Shown here: one piece after another, positions 7,997 through 17,408 of the stretch
Position numbering within the stretch: the stretch's first letter is position 1
Layout: each line of letters starts with the position of its first letter
Assembly (NCBI GenBank): GCA_965200945.1
Contig: OZ241749.1
Location: 6,138,001 to 6,202,000 of the forward strand
Source: JADCRZ01 sp965200945
GTDB taxonomy: Bacteria > Bacteroidota > Bacteroidia > Chitinophagales > Chitinophagaceae
DNA: 64,000 nucleotides
Reading direction: 5' to 3'
Notes under the pieces: generated by a model
Databases searched by the model: none
What the model was told of the DNA's origin: nothing
Seen by the model: the letters and a program-made list of their open reading frames with translations, nothing else
Made by a program: the position numbers and the translations under genes

Positions 7997-9235
7997 ATGG
8001 CTTTGAGTTATATCTGGATGGCCTTTTTTCTGGTCGGTTTTGTGATCGCTTTTATCAAATGGGCCGTTACCGGCGACCAGGAAATCTTCAAGATATTGGT
8101 GGATGGTATCTTTAAATCCGCCAACGACGGATTCGATATTTCGCTGAAGCTGGTGGGTGTGATGTCGCTGTTCCTGGGTTTTATGCGCATCGGGGAGAAG
8201 GCAGGCGCCATCAGTTTTTTATCAAGGATCGTAGGGCCTTTTTTCTCAAAGCTTTTTCCGGAGGTTCCCCGCAACCATCCCGTGATCGGGCAGATGATGA
8301 TGAACTTTTCGGCCAACCTGCTGGGGCTCGATAATGCGGCCACTCCGTTCGGCCTTAAAGCGATGGACAGCCTGCAGGAATTGAACCCCAACAAGGATAC
8401 GGCCAGCAACGCCCAGATCATGTTTCTCTGTCTGCATGCGAGCGGACTGACCCTCATTCCGATCAGCGTGATCGCCATCAGGGCCTCCGTGAAGCCGGCT
8501 TCCGCCAACCCCACCGATGTGTTCATTCCCTGCATGATCGTCACTTTCGTGGCTACCATCGCGTCTATGATCGTGGTTTCTTTCCGCCAGAAGATCAACC
8601 TGCTGCAGCCGGTGGTGCTGGGCTGGATCGGCGGCATCTCCGCCCTCATCGCAGCCCTTGTGTGGTACCTCACCCGGCTTGATCAGGCCAGCCTCCAGCT
8701 ATTTTCCGTTCTGCTCAGCAACGGCCTGATCCTGCTGCTCTTCTTTGCTTTCCTGATCGGCGCAGCACGAAAGAAGGTCAACGTATTTGAAAGTTTTGTG
8801 GAAGGCGCAAAGGGCGGGTTCGAAGTGGCCGTCCGGATCATCCCTTTTCTCGTTGCGATGCTGGTGGCCATCGGCGTGCTCAGGAACTCGGGTGTGTTTG
8901 CTTATATCATCAATGCTTTTCAGCAGCTATTTCAATTGCTCGGCGTGAACACAGACTTCGTGCCGGCCCTGCCAACCGCCCTTATGAAGCCGCTCAGCGG
9001 CAGCGGCTCCAGAGGGCTGATGGTAGACGCCATGAACACCTATGGCCCTGATTCGTTTGTCGGCCGGCTCACCGGTATCTTCCAGGGAACTACGGAGACA
9101 ACATTTTATGTAGTGGCCGTTTATTTCGGTTCCGTGGGCGTGAAAAATTCAAGGTATTCGATACCCGTTATGCTGCTTGCCGACCTGGTAGGTATCGTTA
9201 CAGGTGTGCTGGTCGCTTACCTGTTCTTCCATTGA
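7997..9235 (+). CDS. Nucleoside-recognition (Gate) domain membrane protein, SpmA-SpmB fusion type
   Basis: A 412-residue polytopic membrane protein with two Gate domains: residues ~1-200 resemble SpmA (SANDGFDISLKLVGVMSLFLGFMRIGEKAG; NLLGLDNAATPFGLKAM) and ~215-412 resemble SpmB (FVEGAKGGFEVAVRIIPFLVAML; PLSGSGSRGLMVDAM; IFQGTTETTFYVVAVYFGS). In sporulating Firmicutes these are two genes needed for spore-core dehydration; in Bacteroidota the fused form is common although they do not sporulate, so a transport or membrane-sensing role is likely but unknown. A TACCTTTA motif about 28 bp upstream is a weak promoter match. It converges with the small barrel gene. Confidence 0.87.
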   Translation: MALSYIWMAFFLVGFVIAFIKWAVTGDQEIFKILVDGIFKSANDGFDISLKLVGVMSLFLGFMRIGEKAGAISFLSRIVGPFFSKLFPEVPRNHPVIGQMMMNFSANLLGLDNAATPFGLKAMDSLQELNPNKDTASNAQIMFLCLHASGLTLIPISVIAIRASVKPASANPTDVFIPCMIVTFVATIASMIVVSFRQKINLLQPVVLGWIGGISALIAALVWYLTRLDQASLQLFSVLLSNGLILLLFFAFLIGAARKKVNVFESFVEGAKGGFEVAVRIIPFLVAMLVAIGVLRNSGVFAYIINAFQQLFQLLGVNTDFVPALPTALMKPLSGSGSRGLMVDAMNTYGPDSFVGRLTGIFQGTTETTFYVVAVYFGSVGVKNSRYSIPVMLLADLVGIVTGVLVAYLFFH

Positions 9236-9247
9236 TAGGGCTATTAC

Positions 9248-9718
9248 TTATTGTATGGTAAAACGGGCCGTCAGCGCAAGGGCATCCGGTACGAAATCTA
9301 TCTTTGGAATGATGTTGAGTTCCGGTTTCCAGTCGAGCGAAAGATTGAGGGGAAGCTGGCTGAATTTATAGTCGAGACCAAGAATGCCGGTAGGGCCGAA
9401 ATAGGTGCTGCCATGTTCGAAACCAATATATCCACCGCCACCATAAAACCACTGCAGCCCGGGCGAGTTCAGCGACTGGTGCAATTCATACAGCGCGCCC
9501 ACACCAAACCTGCTGCCGAAAGAAAGGAGTCCTTCAACAGCGTTGGTCTCATTCATAAAATATTTCACAGAAATTGAGTTGCTGAGCGTAGGAACAGCAC
9601 TGCTGAGGCGGATACCGAGTCCAAGCTTGTAATCGGACCCGAGTTTGTAATTCTGCGCAGAGGCAGAGTAAATACCGACAGCTACCAGAAGCGCGAGCGA
9701 CAACAGTATTTTCTTCAT
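9248..9718 (-). CDS. Small outer-membrane beta-barrel protein (hypothetical)
   Basis: A 156-residue secreted protein: signal peptide MKKILLSLALLVAVGIYSASA followed by QNYKLGSDYKLGLGIRLSS and alternating hydrophobic/polar strands rich in G, Y and F. The likely mature form is an 8-strand barrel of the OmpW/OmpA-like size class (for example LQWFYGGGGYIGFEHGS, SQLPLNLSLDWKPELN). It ends ALTARFTIQ rather than in a terminal Phe. No specific family is recognised. It lies between the Gate protein (convergent, 12 bp) and the ostA-like gene upstream in the same direction (176 bp away), so it may be separately transcribed. Confidence 0.75.
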   Translation of the reverse strand: MKKILLSLALLVAVGIYSASAQNYKLGSDYKLGLGIRLSSAVPTLSNSISVKYFMNETNAVEGLLSFGSRFGVGALYELHQSLNSPGLQWFYGGGGYIGFEHGSTYFGPTGILGLDYKFSQLPLNLSLDWKPELNIIPKIDFVPDALALTARFTIQ

Positions 9719-9894
9719 AATATGGTTTGAGATTTTGAACGAAAATACAGTGATCGGCTTATTGAGGGAGGGCCATTTAACAGAGAATTAGCGCTTGGGG
9801 TTTACCTGTGCAAAGAGGCTTTACATGGCTCTCCGGATCTGGCAGGACCGGGGAATTTCAGGAACGCCACGCATACTGTATCTGCGTGAAAAGA

Positions 9895-11508
9895 TCAATT
9901 GCCAAACAGTTCGTACTTCGTTTTAGGGCGAAGGTCCTCCTGCCATTTGAAGTTGCGGAGAAGCTTTTTGTCGTCGGGTATCTGGCGGAAAGGAAACATG
10001 GTGCCGGCCACGTCACTGCGATACACCACCTGGTGCAATTCTTTTTTCTGGAAGAACATGTCGATCACATCTGCTGTGGCGCTGTTCATGCCTACCACCG
10101 CATTGCTTTCGTCTTTGGCATAGTACACACTCTCAGCCGAACCCTTGGCCCGCATGTAATCGACCTCTCCGTTCTTGAAATACCCGTTGAGCGTGTTGGC
10201 CTTTATCTGGTTGTACATGTTCTCATCCGTCTTGTTGATCATCATCCCGTTCTCAAACACGTACATGCGTTCGGCTTGTTTGTTCTTCGTATACAGGTAG
10301 ATGGTATCTCCCGTGATCTGGTTCCTGCTGGCCCATACGATGGGGTTGTGAAACAGCTGGAAGATAGAGTCGCGGCCCGAGTAGAAGAGGCTGTCGCTCA
10401 TGGCCTGCAGCGAGTCACTGAAAATCTTTACATGCCGGTACGCCTGAAAATAGCGGTTGCGGTTCGCCGTATCCTTTGTGTTGACCACTTTGGGCGCTTT
10501 GATGGAGTCCTTCTTGTCATTTTTGCTGTATCCTGGTAAATCGCTCAGGCGGCCCGCGAACAGGGTATCGGCCGACACGTACAGCGAATCGTTGTCCTGC
10601 TTGATGATCATCAGCGGATGCTGGGTTGCGATGAATGTATTGGCGGCCCGGTTGGCTTTGATGTCGTTCGACATTACCGTCAGGCCCTGTGATGTATCGA
10701 TCATCACGGCGTTGCCTGTTGCCTGAAACTGCCCTGTGCGATCATCGATCGCGATGTTGTCGCCGGTCACTGTCAGCGCCTTGTCTACGATGGTGGCTCT
10801 TTTTCCAAAACGGGCAGTCTTGTTTTCCAGGTTATAAAAGCCTTCCGACGTCACGATATTGCTGCCGCTGCTGTCGCGTATATGCGTCTTCGTGATAAAG
10901 GTCGCCAGCTTCGACTGCGTATTGTAAAGCAGGGAATCCGTATCCAGGTCATACGAAGGATCACGCAGCTTTACGTTCTGCTTGAAGTAAACATCTTTGA
11001 GATCCGCATAGTATGTGGCTTCCTTGCTGGTCATCACGGTCTTGCCGTTCACGACCTTGCCTCCGTTCACGTAGGTGCCTGTTTTGAAGGCTGTATTGTA
11101 TGTGAGTTCGTTGGTGGTGAGGACGCCTTTGCCGTCCGTAAGACTGACATTCTTTTTGAGGACGGCCAGCTTTTTTTCGATATAATAAATAAGGTATTGA
11201 GAGCGGGTGTGTATGCTGTCGTTGTCGTCGATGCGTACATTGCCGAATGCTTCGATGATATTGAGGTGTGTGTTCTGTACAGTGCTGTCGGCATACAGGA
11301 GCGTGTTGCCATCCTGGAAACACACATGACCGACGGCCGTCCGCAGCTCATAGATGGAATCGATTTTTTCAGAGCCGTACTTGTCTGCGTTTCTGATCAC
11401 GACGATGCGGGGCGTATCGGAAGCCGGAGGCGTGACCGGCTGCCGGGTTTGAGCAGCTGCACAAAAGGCGCACAACAGGATCAGACAGCATGCAAGAGCT
11501 TTCTTCAT
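9895..11508 (-). CDS. OstA/LptA-like LPS-transport periplasmic protein
   Basis: A 537-residue secreted protein (signal peptide ending CAAAQ) made of repeated OstA-type beta strands. The recurring pattern is an acidic or polar strand followed by A-D-S or T-Y-N, as in GNTLLYADSTVQN, GVLTTNELTYNTA, MTSKEATYYADLKDVYF, SYDLDTDSLLYN and SEGFYNLENKTARFGKRATI. LptA-type proteins form a beta-jellyroll bridge that carries LPS across the periplasm. The Bacteroidota form is much longer than the E. coli LptA (~185 residues). It follows the mlaD-like gene by 8 bp, with the amidase upstream, and faces an LptD-like gene, supporting a role in LPS export. The C-terminus is charged and Lys-rich (KTKYELFGN). Confidence 0.82.
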   Translation of the reverse strand: MKKALACCLILLCAFCAAAQTRQPVTPPASDTPRIVVIRNADKYGSEKIDSIYELRTAVGHVCFQDGNTLLYADSTVQNTHLNIIEAFGNVRIDDNDSIHTRSQYLIYYIEKKLAVLKKNVSLTDGKGVLTTNELTYNTAFKTGTYVNGGKVVNGKTVMTSKEATYYADLKDVYFKQNVKLRDPSYDLDTDSLLYNTQSKLATFITKTHIRDSSGSNIVTSEGFYNLENKTARFGKRATIVDKALTVTGDNIAIDDRTGQFQATGNAVMIDTSQGLTVMSNDIKANRAANTFIATQHPLMIIKQDNDSLYVSADTLFAGRLSDLPGYSKNDKKDSIKAPKVVNTKDTANRNRYFQAYRHVKIFSDSLQAMSDSLFYSGRDSIFQLFHNPIVWASRNQITGDTIYLYTKNKQAERMYVFENGMMINKTDENMYNQIKANTLNGYFKNGEVDYMRAKGSAESVYYAKDESNAVVGMNSATADVIDMFFQKKELHQVVYRSDVAGTMFPFRQIPDDKKLLRNFKWQEDLRPKTKYELFGN

Positions 11509-11516
11509 TCAGACAA

Positions 11517-12497
11517 TTATTTCGCAGAGTCTACCAGGGGAGCCGTCAGGTACTCGCCCTTGTTCTTTTTGCCGAACACCGAAATGTTCACGTAGTTGCG
11601 CGGGTGTACGCGCACATCATCCATCAGGATGTTGAGGCTGCGTGATGTGTTTTCGAGGTTCTGATACAATTTTTTGTCGTTCAGCAGCAGCCCCAGCGAA
11701 CCGGTGGGGTTGTTTGCTTTTGCAACGATACTATCTAATTGCGAAACGGTGCTATTCAGATTTGTTAAGGTTTCGTCGAGGTTGAGGTTGGCCAGTTTGG
11801 AAGTGGTGGTTTCCAGGTTGGCGAAAGTGCGGTTGATGCTTTCGTTGTTGCCGGCCAGGTTGCTGGTGAGCGTATTGAGGTTGCCGAGCGAGCGGGCCAG
11901 CATACCGGTTTGCGCGTTCAGCAATCCCTGCAGCGATGCCGAACTGGTGGTAAGGTTCGAAATGATGTGCTGGAAATTCGATTTGGTGGAAGGATCGAAG
12001 GTGCCCCCGACCACTTCTATCAGTGAGTCGAGTGATTCGAGGGTGCCGTTTACGCGGGCGATGGCCGGGTTGAGGGATGCCTTGACGTCGTCTGCGAGGC
12101 CGCTGGTGATTTTTGTGTTGAGATAGCTGCCATCATCGAGAAGGGTGCTGGAATTGCCGAGCTCTATCACAAGCGAGGCGGTACCCAGCAGGTCTTTGTT
12201 GATATAGGCCAGGGAATTGGCCGGCAGCTGTATGTCTTTTTTCTCCAGGTTGATGGTCACGATGATGCTGTCGAGCCTGGTATCTTTTTCCACCATTTCA
12301 TATACCGTACCTACCTGCAGGCCGTTCACAGTAACGGGGTTGGCCACGGCCAGGCCGTCGATCTTATGAAAAACGGCGAAAAGCTTTTTAGGTCTGTTGA
12401 AAAGGTTTCTTCCTTTCAGGTAATAAAAACCGACGATGAGTATGACGATGGCGGACAGTGCGAGAATTCCGATCTTGGTTTCGTTGTTCAATTTCAT
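11517..12497 (-). CDS. MlaD family (MCE domain) protein
   Basis: A 326-residue protein with an N-terminal transmembrane anchor (IGILALSAIVILIVGFYYL) followed by an MCE/MlaD domain at ~37-115 (FAVFHKIDGLAVANPVTVNGLQVGTVYEM...LGTASLVIELG). The region after ~130 is a long helical or coiled stretch rich in N, S, T and L (LNTLTSNLAGNNESINRTF, LNSTVSQLDSIVAKANN), as in MCE proteins that form periplasmic tubes. MlaD proteins move phospholipids between membranes with an MlaEF ABC transporter, whose genes are not in this window. It is 8 bp upstream of the OstA-like gene and 163 bp after the amidase, with its own candidate promoter. Confidence 0.9.
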   Translation of the reverse strand: MKLNNETKIGILALSAIVILIVGFYYLKGRNLFNRPKKLFAVFHKIDGLAVANPVTVNGLQVGTVYEMVEKDTRLDSIIVTINLEKKDIQLPANSLAYINKDLLGTASLVIELGNSSTLLDDGSYLNTKITSGLADDVKASLNPAIARVNGTLESLDSLIEVVGGTFDPSTKSNFQHIISNLTTSSASLQGLLNAQTGMLARSLGNLNTLTSNLAGNNESINRTFANLETTTSKLANLNLDETLTNLNSTVSQLDSIVAKANNPTGSLGLLLNDKKLYQNLENTSRSLNILMDDVRVHPRNYVNISVFGKKNKGEYLTAPLVDSAK

Positions 12498-12592
12498 CAG
12501 GTAAAATTTATGGGTTCATCAACAGGTATCATTCTTTTACATTGCATATACCGGGAACAATCCGCAGCATAACAATAAAAACTATGCCGTTG

Positions 12593-12600
12593 CAAAAGTA
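12593..12600 (-). promoter_or_regulatory. Candidate Bacteroidota promoter -7 element (TACTTTTG) for the mlaD-like gene
   Basis: On the minus strand TACTTTTG matches the TAnnTTTG consensus of the primary Bacteroidota sigma factor. It is in the 163-bp gap between the amidase and the mlaD-like gene and would give a leader of about 90 nt. A clear TTTG -33 box is missing (TTTC at about the right spacing). Confidence 0.4.
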
Positions 12601-12660
12601 TCATACTTCGGCAAGATGAAACCAGCGAACTGATAATAAAGAACAGTAAACGTAGAAATC

Positions 12661-13668
12661 CTAGTTGTTGTTGCTTGTGGAAGTGACCTGGGGCACGCTT
12701 CCAAGGGTGTTATTGGTGGTTTTTGAAGATTCAAGCTCTTTTTTATACTTTTTAACGGCTTCCATCACATTTTCCACTATCTGCACCTGTCCGTCTTCGC
12801 TGTTGAGATACTCTTCTTCTCCCTTGTTGGTGATAAAGCCGGTTTCGATCAGTACACTGGGCATGCCCGTTGCCTGTAACACCCAGATACCTTTGTCGTT
12901 CCGCTGTTTTACGCCACCGCGGAAGGTTCGGCCGGCCTGCTGGAACTCATCCTCCACGTATTTGGCAAAAGTATAGCTGCTGGTAAAGAAGTATTTGGTA
13001 TACAGGGTAGCACGGATCCTGGCTTCCGGTGAATTGAGGTCGAGCACGTTGGTAGTATCCTGCACTTCTTCTCCGGAGTCTTCGGCGTCTATGTATTTGC
13101 TTTTGGCATCGCTGCGGTCTGCGGCCCAGATGTATGTTTCCGTTCCGGTGGCTTTATTTTCAACATAATACGATTCATAAACCGGTTCCTGGATCACGCG
13201 TTTCTTTCTCTTTCTTCCTTTCCCCAGATAAACCACTTTTGGCACATAGCCCGAGATCCGTTTTGCGTACCATCCGCCGGCTTTTTGCCCGCTCGAATTG
13301 CAATGGATACTCACGTAAAGGCTGCTCATACCTTTATACTGATTTGCCATCTCGGCACGCAGCCGGTTTGCCAGGTTGGTGTTGGTAAGGTTGCCTGGCA
13401 GAACGTCGGTTGTACGGGTGAACACCACCTTTATTTCAGGGAATTCTTTCTGGAGCGCCTTGCCCAGTTTCAGGCCTACACCCAGCGCCACGTCTGCTTC
13501 TGTGGTAATCAACCCTTTGGCGCCCACGTCGATGCCGCCATGGCCGGGATCTACGATAATGGTTTTCAGAACAGGCCTGGCTTTTATCTCAACAGGATAT
13601 TTTTTCAGCGATGCGAACAGGATGCTGATGGCAGCCAGGGAACACAAAACAAGCAGCTTTTGTATCAT
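12661..13668 (-). CDS. N-acetylmuramoyl-L-alanine amidase (Amidase_3)
   Basis: A 335-residue zinc amidase that cuts the bond between MurNAc and L-Ala in peptidoglycan. After a signal anchor (MIQKLLVLCSLAAISILFASL) the catalytic domain begins at ~33: TIIVDPGHGGIDVGAKG supplies the first zinc His, the Glu follows in TEADVALG, SLYVSIHCNSS gives the next His, and the catalytic Glu is in VLIETGFITNKGEE. An insert at ~130-200 (YAKRISGYVPKVVYLGKGRKRKKR) resembles the regulatory helix of AmiC-type enzymes. The C-terminus is N/S/T-rich. It is first of a leftward amidase-mlaD-ostA series, divergent from an LptD-like gene 80 bp away, a grouping typical of Bacteroidota. Confidence 0.93.
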   Translation of the reverse strand: MIQKLLVLCSLAAISILFASLKKYPVEIKARPVLKTIIVDPGHGGIDVGAKGLITTEADVALGVGLKLGKALQKEFPEIKVVFTRTTDVLPGNLTNTNLANRLRAEMANQYKGMSSLYVSIHCNSSGQKAGGWYAKRISGYVPKVVYLGKGRKRKKRVIQEPVYESYYVENKATGTETYIWAADRSDAKSKYIDAEDSGEEVQDTTNVLDLNSPEARIRATLYTKYFFTSSYTFAKYVEDEFQQAGRTFRGGVKQRNDKGIWVLQATGMPSVLIETGFITNKGEEEYLNSEDGQVQIVENVMEAVKKYKKELESSKTTNNTLGSVPQVTSTSNNN

Positions 13669-13726
13669 ACTTTCTCAGTTTAACGGATTGCCTCTAATCT
13701 TCACAAAATCTTAATGAGTGAATCAC

Positions 13727-13734
13727 TACATTTG
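13727..13734 (+). promoter_or_regulatory. Candidate -7 promoter element (TACATTTG) for the LptD-like gene
   Basis: An exact TAnnTTTG match in the 80-bp divergent gap, 15 bp before the ATG at 13749. The implied leader is only about 10 nt. No TTTG -33 element is visible at the usual 19-21 bp spacing. Confidence 0.4.
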
Positions 13735-13748
13735 TTTCATAGCCAGCT

Positions 13749-16445
13749 ATGAATAACGTAGGTAAAGTTAATTTAAAATTCATTTTACAGGGAATTACAG
13801 GAATGTTAATCTGTATCATAACGTTGTTCGGAACTGGTAATTACTCTTATGGCAATGTTTTTACTTATTTAACCATCCTTTCGGATACCAGTCCGCCGCT
13901 GCGGAAGCTCATAATTCCTTCCGATACCATACCACTAAAAGGCATAGATACCAGCAGCAAAAAAATCCACACGACAGACTCACTCGATGTAAAAATTTCA
14001 AAAGATTCCCTTGACGCTCCGGTCAATTACACGGCGAAAGATTCTATGGTATTGGATGTGCCTTCCAAGCAGATTACTTTATACAACAGTTCTACCACTA
14101 AATACAAAGATATAGATCTGAGCGCATACAAAATACAGCTCGATCAGGCAAACCAGGTCGTGCTTGCTACCTATACCCCCGATTCCGCCGGCAGCATGGT
14201 GGGCAAGCCGAAATTTGTGCAGGCCGAGAATAATATGCAAGCCGATTCCATCAAGTTCAACTTTAAAACACAGAAGGGGATCACCCGGAACACTTTTACA
14301 AACCAGGGGGAGATTTTTATCAACGGGCTCCAGATGAAAAAGATCGGCCTCAACGATTACTATGCCCTGCGGGGCCGCCTCACCACCTGCAACCTCGACG
14401 AACCGCACTTTGCCTTCATCGCCAACAAGATGAAGCTCGTCAACAAAAAGCTTGCGGTATCGGGGCCCATCCATCCCGAGTTTGAAGGGGTGCCGTTGCC
14501 CATCTATCTTCCGTTCGGTTTCTTCCCGCTTTCGCAGGGCCGGCACTCCGGTTTCCTGGCGCCGGAATTCACTGTGAATCAGCAGTTTGGTCTGGGGCTG
14601 GAAAGGGGCGGATACTATAAGGTACTGAGCGACAATTTCGATGTGATCACCCGCGCCGACATCTATTCGTACGGCGGTTACCGCATCAACATCACCCCCT
14701 CGTACCGAGTCCGCTATAAATACCAGGGCCAGCTCAACTTCGCCTACCAGAATACCCGGTTCCTGAGCGACCTCGGACAGAAAGAGTTCGACAACAACAA
14801 AAGCTTCAACCTCACCTGGAGCCATACCGTCGACAGCAAGGCTCATCCCGGACAAACGTTCTCCGCCAACGTGAACGCGGGTTCCACCCAATTCAACCGT
14901 TATGTGGCCAGCAACCCCCGGCTCAACTACCAGAACCAGATGAGTTCTTCCATCAGTTATTCGAAGAACTGGGACAATAAATACAACCTCACCGTAAGCG
15001 CCAACCACAACCAGAACAACAACACCCGACTGGTGAACCTGAGCCTACCCAACATCACTTTTGCCGCCACTACTTTTTACCCGTTCCAGCGAAAAGAATT
15101 TGTAGGCGAGCCAAAATGGTATGAAAAACTGGGTATCGGGCTGAACTCTACCGCGGCCGGACAATCCTCGTTTTACGACTCGCTGCTGAGCCCGAAAAAG
15201 CTGCTCGATACCTTCCAGTGGGGCGTTCAGCATAATGTGCCCATCACGCTGTCGCTGCCTGCGCTCGGGCCGTTTCAGGTGGCGCCCGGCATCAGTTACT
15301 CGGAGCGCTGGTATGGGAAGAAACGCTATCATATTTATGACAACAAGAGCAACACCCCCCGCGACAGTAGCATAGCCGGGTTTTATACAGCCCGCGATGT
15401 CTCTTTCAGTTTGGGGCTCAACACCGCCCTGTACGGAACATTCAATGGATCGGGCAAGGGCGCCTTCAAGGCACTCCGCCACGTAATGCGGCCTTCCATC
15501 AGCCTGGCCTATAAACCGGATCTGTCGGGGGGATCATATTATACCGTGAAAGACAGCCTCGGGGTCGGGCGGCGATATTCCGTGTACGACGGTGGATTAT
15601 ATGGGGCGTTTGGCGAAGGCAAGTTCGGGGGCATCAACTTCGGTATCGATAACAACCTTGAAATGAAGGTGCGGTCGAAGAATGATTCGTCGAGCACAGG
15701 CGACAAAAAGATCCGGCTGATCGATGGGTTTGGCGTGAACGGAGGGTACAACCTGATGGCCGACTCTTTTGCGCTGTCTACCTTCAGCACCTATCTGCGA
15801 AGTACCCTGTTTGAAAAGATCAACATCACTGCATCTGCGGTCATAGATCCTTACGAGACGGGCAAGTACGGCATCCGGAAAAACAGGCTGATCTGGCAGG
15901 ATGGCAAATTTGGCCTCGGACGTATCACCAACGGAAATATCGCCATGTCGACCTCGTTCAGGAGCAAGGACAAAAGCGGCGACAAAAAGAAAGAGACAGA
16001 AACCAACAACAACAGTTCGCAGCTGCCCATGACGCTCGAAGAGCAGCAGGCACAGCTGAACTATATCCGCAGCAACCCGGCCGAGTTTGCCGACTTCAAT
16101 ATCCAGTGGTCGCTGAACGTGTCTTACTCACTGAACTTTTCCTCCGTTTTCGACCTGGTCAAAAATGATTTCCGGACCGATGTCACATCCAACGTAAGTA
16201 TGAACGGCGACTTCAACTTGACGCCGAAATGGAAAATGGGGATGAACACCTATTATGATCTGAAGACCACGTCCATACAGACGCTGACCATGTTCCTCTC
16301 CAGGGAGATGCATTGCTGGCAGATGTCCATCAACGTTACCCCGGTAGGACTGTATCGTTCCTTCAGCATCACCATCAATCCGAAGTCCAGCCTCCTCCGC
16401 GACATCCGCGTAAACAGGAACAGATCGTTCTATGGTGGTACGTAG
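13749..16445 (+). CDS. LptD-like LPS-assembly outer-membrane protein
   Basis: An 898-residue protein with a hydrophobic N-terminal segment (ILQGITGMLICIITLFGTG) as signal sequence. Residues ~90-240 are an OstA-like jellyroll (LYNSSTTKYKDIDLSAYKI; ADSIKFNFKTQKGITRNTF). LPFGFFPLSQGRHSGFLAPEF and the downstream Tyr/Asn-rich strands form the large C-terminal barrel. LptD inserts LPS into the outer leaflet of the outer membrane together with LptE, whose gene is not obvious here. It is divergent from the amidase-mlaD-ostA series, so both halves of the export route are encoded side by side. Residues ~735-760 are charged and low-complexity (KDKSGDKKKETETNNNSSQ), probably a surface loop. Confidence 0.88.
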   Translation: MNNVGKVNLKFILQGITGMLICIITLFGTGNYSYGNVFTYLTILSDTSPPLRKLIIPSDTIPLKGIDTSSKKIHTTDSLDVKISKDSLDAPVNYTAKDSMVLDVPSKQITLYNSSTTKYKDIDLSAYKIQLDQANQVVLATYTPDSAGSMVGKPKFVQAENNMQADSIKFNFKTQKGITRNTFTNQGEIFINGLQMKKIGLNDYYALRGRLTTCNLDEPHFAFIANKMKLVNKKLAVSGPIHPEFEGVPLPIYLPFGFFPLSQGRHSGFLAPEFTVNQQFGLGLERGGYYKVLSDNFDVITRADIYSYGGYRINITPSYRVRYKYQGQLNFAYQNTRFLSDLGQKEFDNNKSFNLTWSHTVDSKAHPGQTFSANVNAGSTQFNRYVASNPRLNYQNQMSSSISYSKNWDNKYNLTVSANHNQNNNTRLVNLSLPNITFAATTFYPFQRKEFVGEPKWYEKLGIGLNSTAAGQSSFYDSLLSPKKLLDTFQWGVQHNVPITLSLPALGPFQVAPGISYSERWYGKKRYHIYDNKSNTPRDSSIAGFYTARDVSFSLGLNTALYGTFNGSGKGAFKALRHVMRPSISLAYKPDLSGGSYYTVKDSLGVGRRYSVYDGGLYGAFGEGKFGGINFGIDNNLEMKVRSKNDSSSTGDKKIRLIDGFGVNGGYNLMADSFALSTFSTYLRSTLFEKINITASAVIDPYETGKYGIRKNRLIWQDGKFGLGRITNGNIAMSTSFRSKDKSGDKKKETETNNNSSQLPMTLEEQQAQLNYIRSNPAEFADFNIQWSLNVSYSLNFSSVFDLVKNDFRTDVTSNVSMNGDFNLTPKWKMGMNTYYDLKTTSIQTLTMFLSREMHCWQMSINVTPVGLYRSFSITINPKSSLLRDIRVNRNRSFYGGT

Positions 16446-16624
16446 AAGTGTCTGATCCTAAAAAACAGCCTGATCACCTTGTACATTTGAAAAGAGAAGA
16501 CCAATGCAAATATGCTTCCCCTCCGGGCGCGCCAGGATCATCCACACCCCGTGGCATGCCATTGTCCGTACAGAAGGCAGTACGCTCCACAGATCCGGAT
16601 GGACAGTCAGCATCATTCAATCAT

Positions 16625-17374
16625 TTACTCTCCTAATTGTGGTTCTGACAAGTAATAACCTTCCATGATTTTATAAACCCGTTCACGAAATTGTGATATA
16701 CCCTCCCCGGGCTGACAGGATACCGGCTCCAGGAAATGCATCTCGAGGCGGTGCGGCCAAAGGAAGAAGCCTGAATTTACAGGCATCACTGTTTTGGTGT
16801 GGAAGATGAGCGCGGGCATAACCATTTTGCCGGTGTCGGCGGCCAGCCTGAAAGCTCCGTCGTGAAAAGATTTGAGGGGCTGGTCGGTCAGGTTGCGCGT
16901 ACCTTCCGGATAGATGCACATGTGTAGTCCCATCGCCAGTACTTGCTTCATTTTTATAAAACTGTCTTTCCGGCTTTTCTCGCTTTTGCGGTCAACGAGT
17001 ATGCTGCCCATTTTGTAGAGGATGCCAAACACCGGCATCCGTGCGAACTCCATCTTGGCAATGGTCTTATGCCCGTTCGGGAGGGCGGCAGAACTTACCG
17101 GCACATCCATCAGTGAATTGTGGTTGCACACTACAATGTAATTTTCACCCCGTTTGAAATGCTGCCTTCCGCGGAGGGTGAGCGGGCAACCGATCGCCGG
17201 CAGGAAGACGCCCATCCATGCGGTTGCATAGCGGATGAACAGACGCGTCATTTTCGGGTCCTCCATCCGGTTGATGATAGCGAAAGGGATCATGAACAGC
17301 AGCATGGTCACCACAAACACGATGATTGCCCATACGGCCCATATCGTCCCGAATATCCGTTTAAAAAGGTTCAT
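16625..17374 (-). CDS. plsC: 1-acyl-sn-glycerol-3-phosphate acyltransferase (PlsC family)
   Basis: A membrane acyltransferase of about 249 residues that adds the second acyl chain in phosphatidic acid synthesis. An N-terminal hydrophobic helix pair (IWAVWAIIVFVVTMLLFMIPF) precedes the catalytic block I motif NHNSLMD (HxxxxD), block II-like ILVDRKS, and block III YPEGTRN. The ATG at 17374 is preferred over the GTG two codons upstream, which overlaps a TACATTTG promoter-like motif. It lies 34 bp after ung in the same direction and may be co-transcribed, though the motif suggests its own promoter. PlsC against another lysophospholipid acyltransferase cannot be settled by motifs alone. Confidence 0.88.
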   Translation of the reverse strand: MNLFKRIFGTIWAVWAIIVFVVTMLLFMIPFAIINRMEDPKMTRLFIRYATAWMGVFLPAIGCPLTLRGRQHFKRGENYIVVCNHNSLMDVPVSSAALPNGHKTIAKMEFARMPVFGILYKMGSILVDRKSEKSRKDSFIKMKQVLAMGLHMCIYPEGTRNLTDQPLKSFHDGAFRLAADTGKMVMPALIFHTKTVMPVNSGFFLWPHRLEMHFLEPVSCQPGEGISQFRERVYKIMEGYYLSEPQLGE

Positions 17375-17379
17375 GTGCA

Positions 17380-17387
17380 CAAATGTA
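17380..17387 (-). promoter_or_regulatory. Candidate -7 promoter element (TACATTTG) for plsC
   Basis: Exact TAnnTTTG on the minus strand, five bases upstream of the preferred plsC ATG at 17374, implying a nearly leaderless transcript if used. It supports the later start. No -33 box is clear. Confidence 0.35.
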
Positions 17388-17408
17388 GGGAGCCTTTGCC
17401 ATGGAAGA

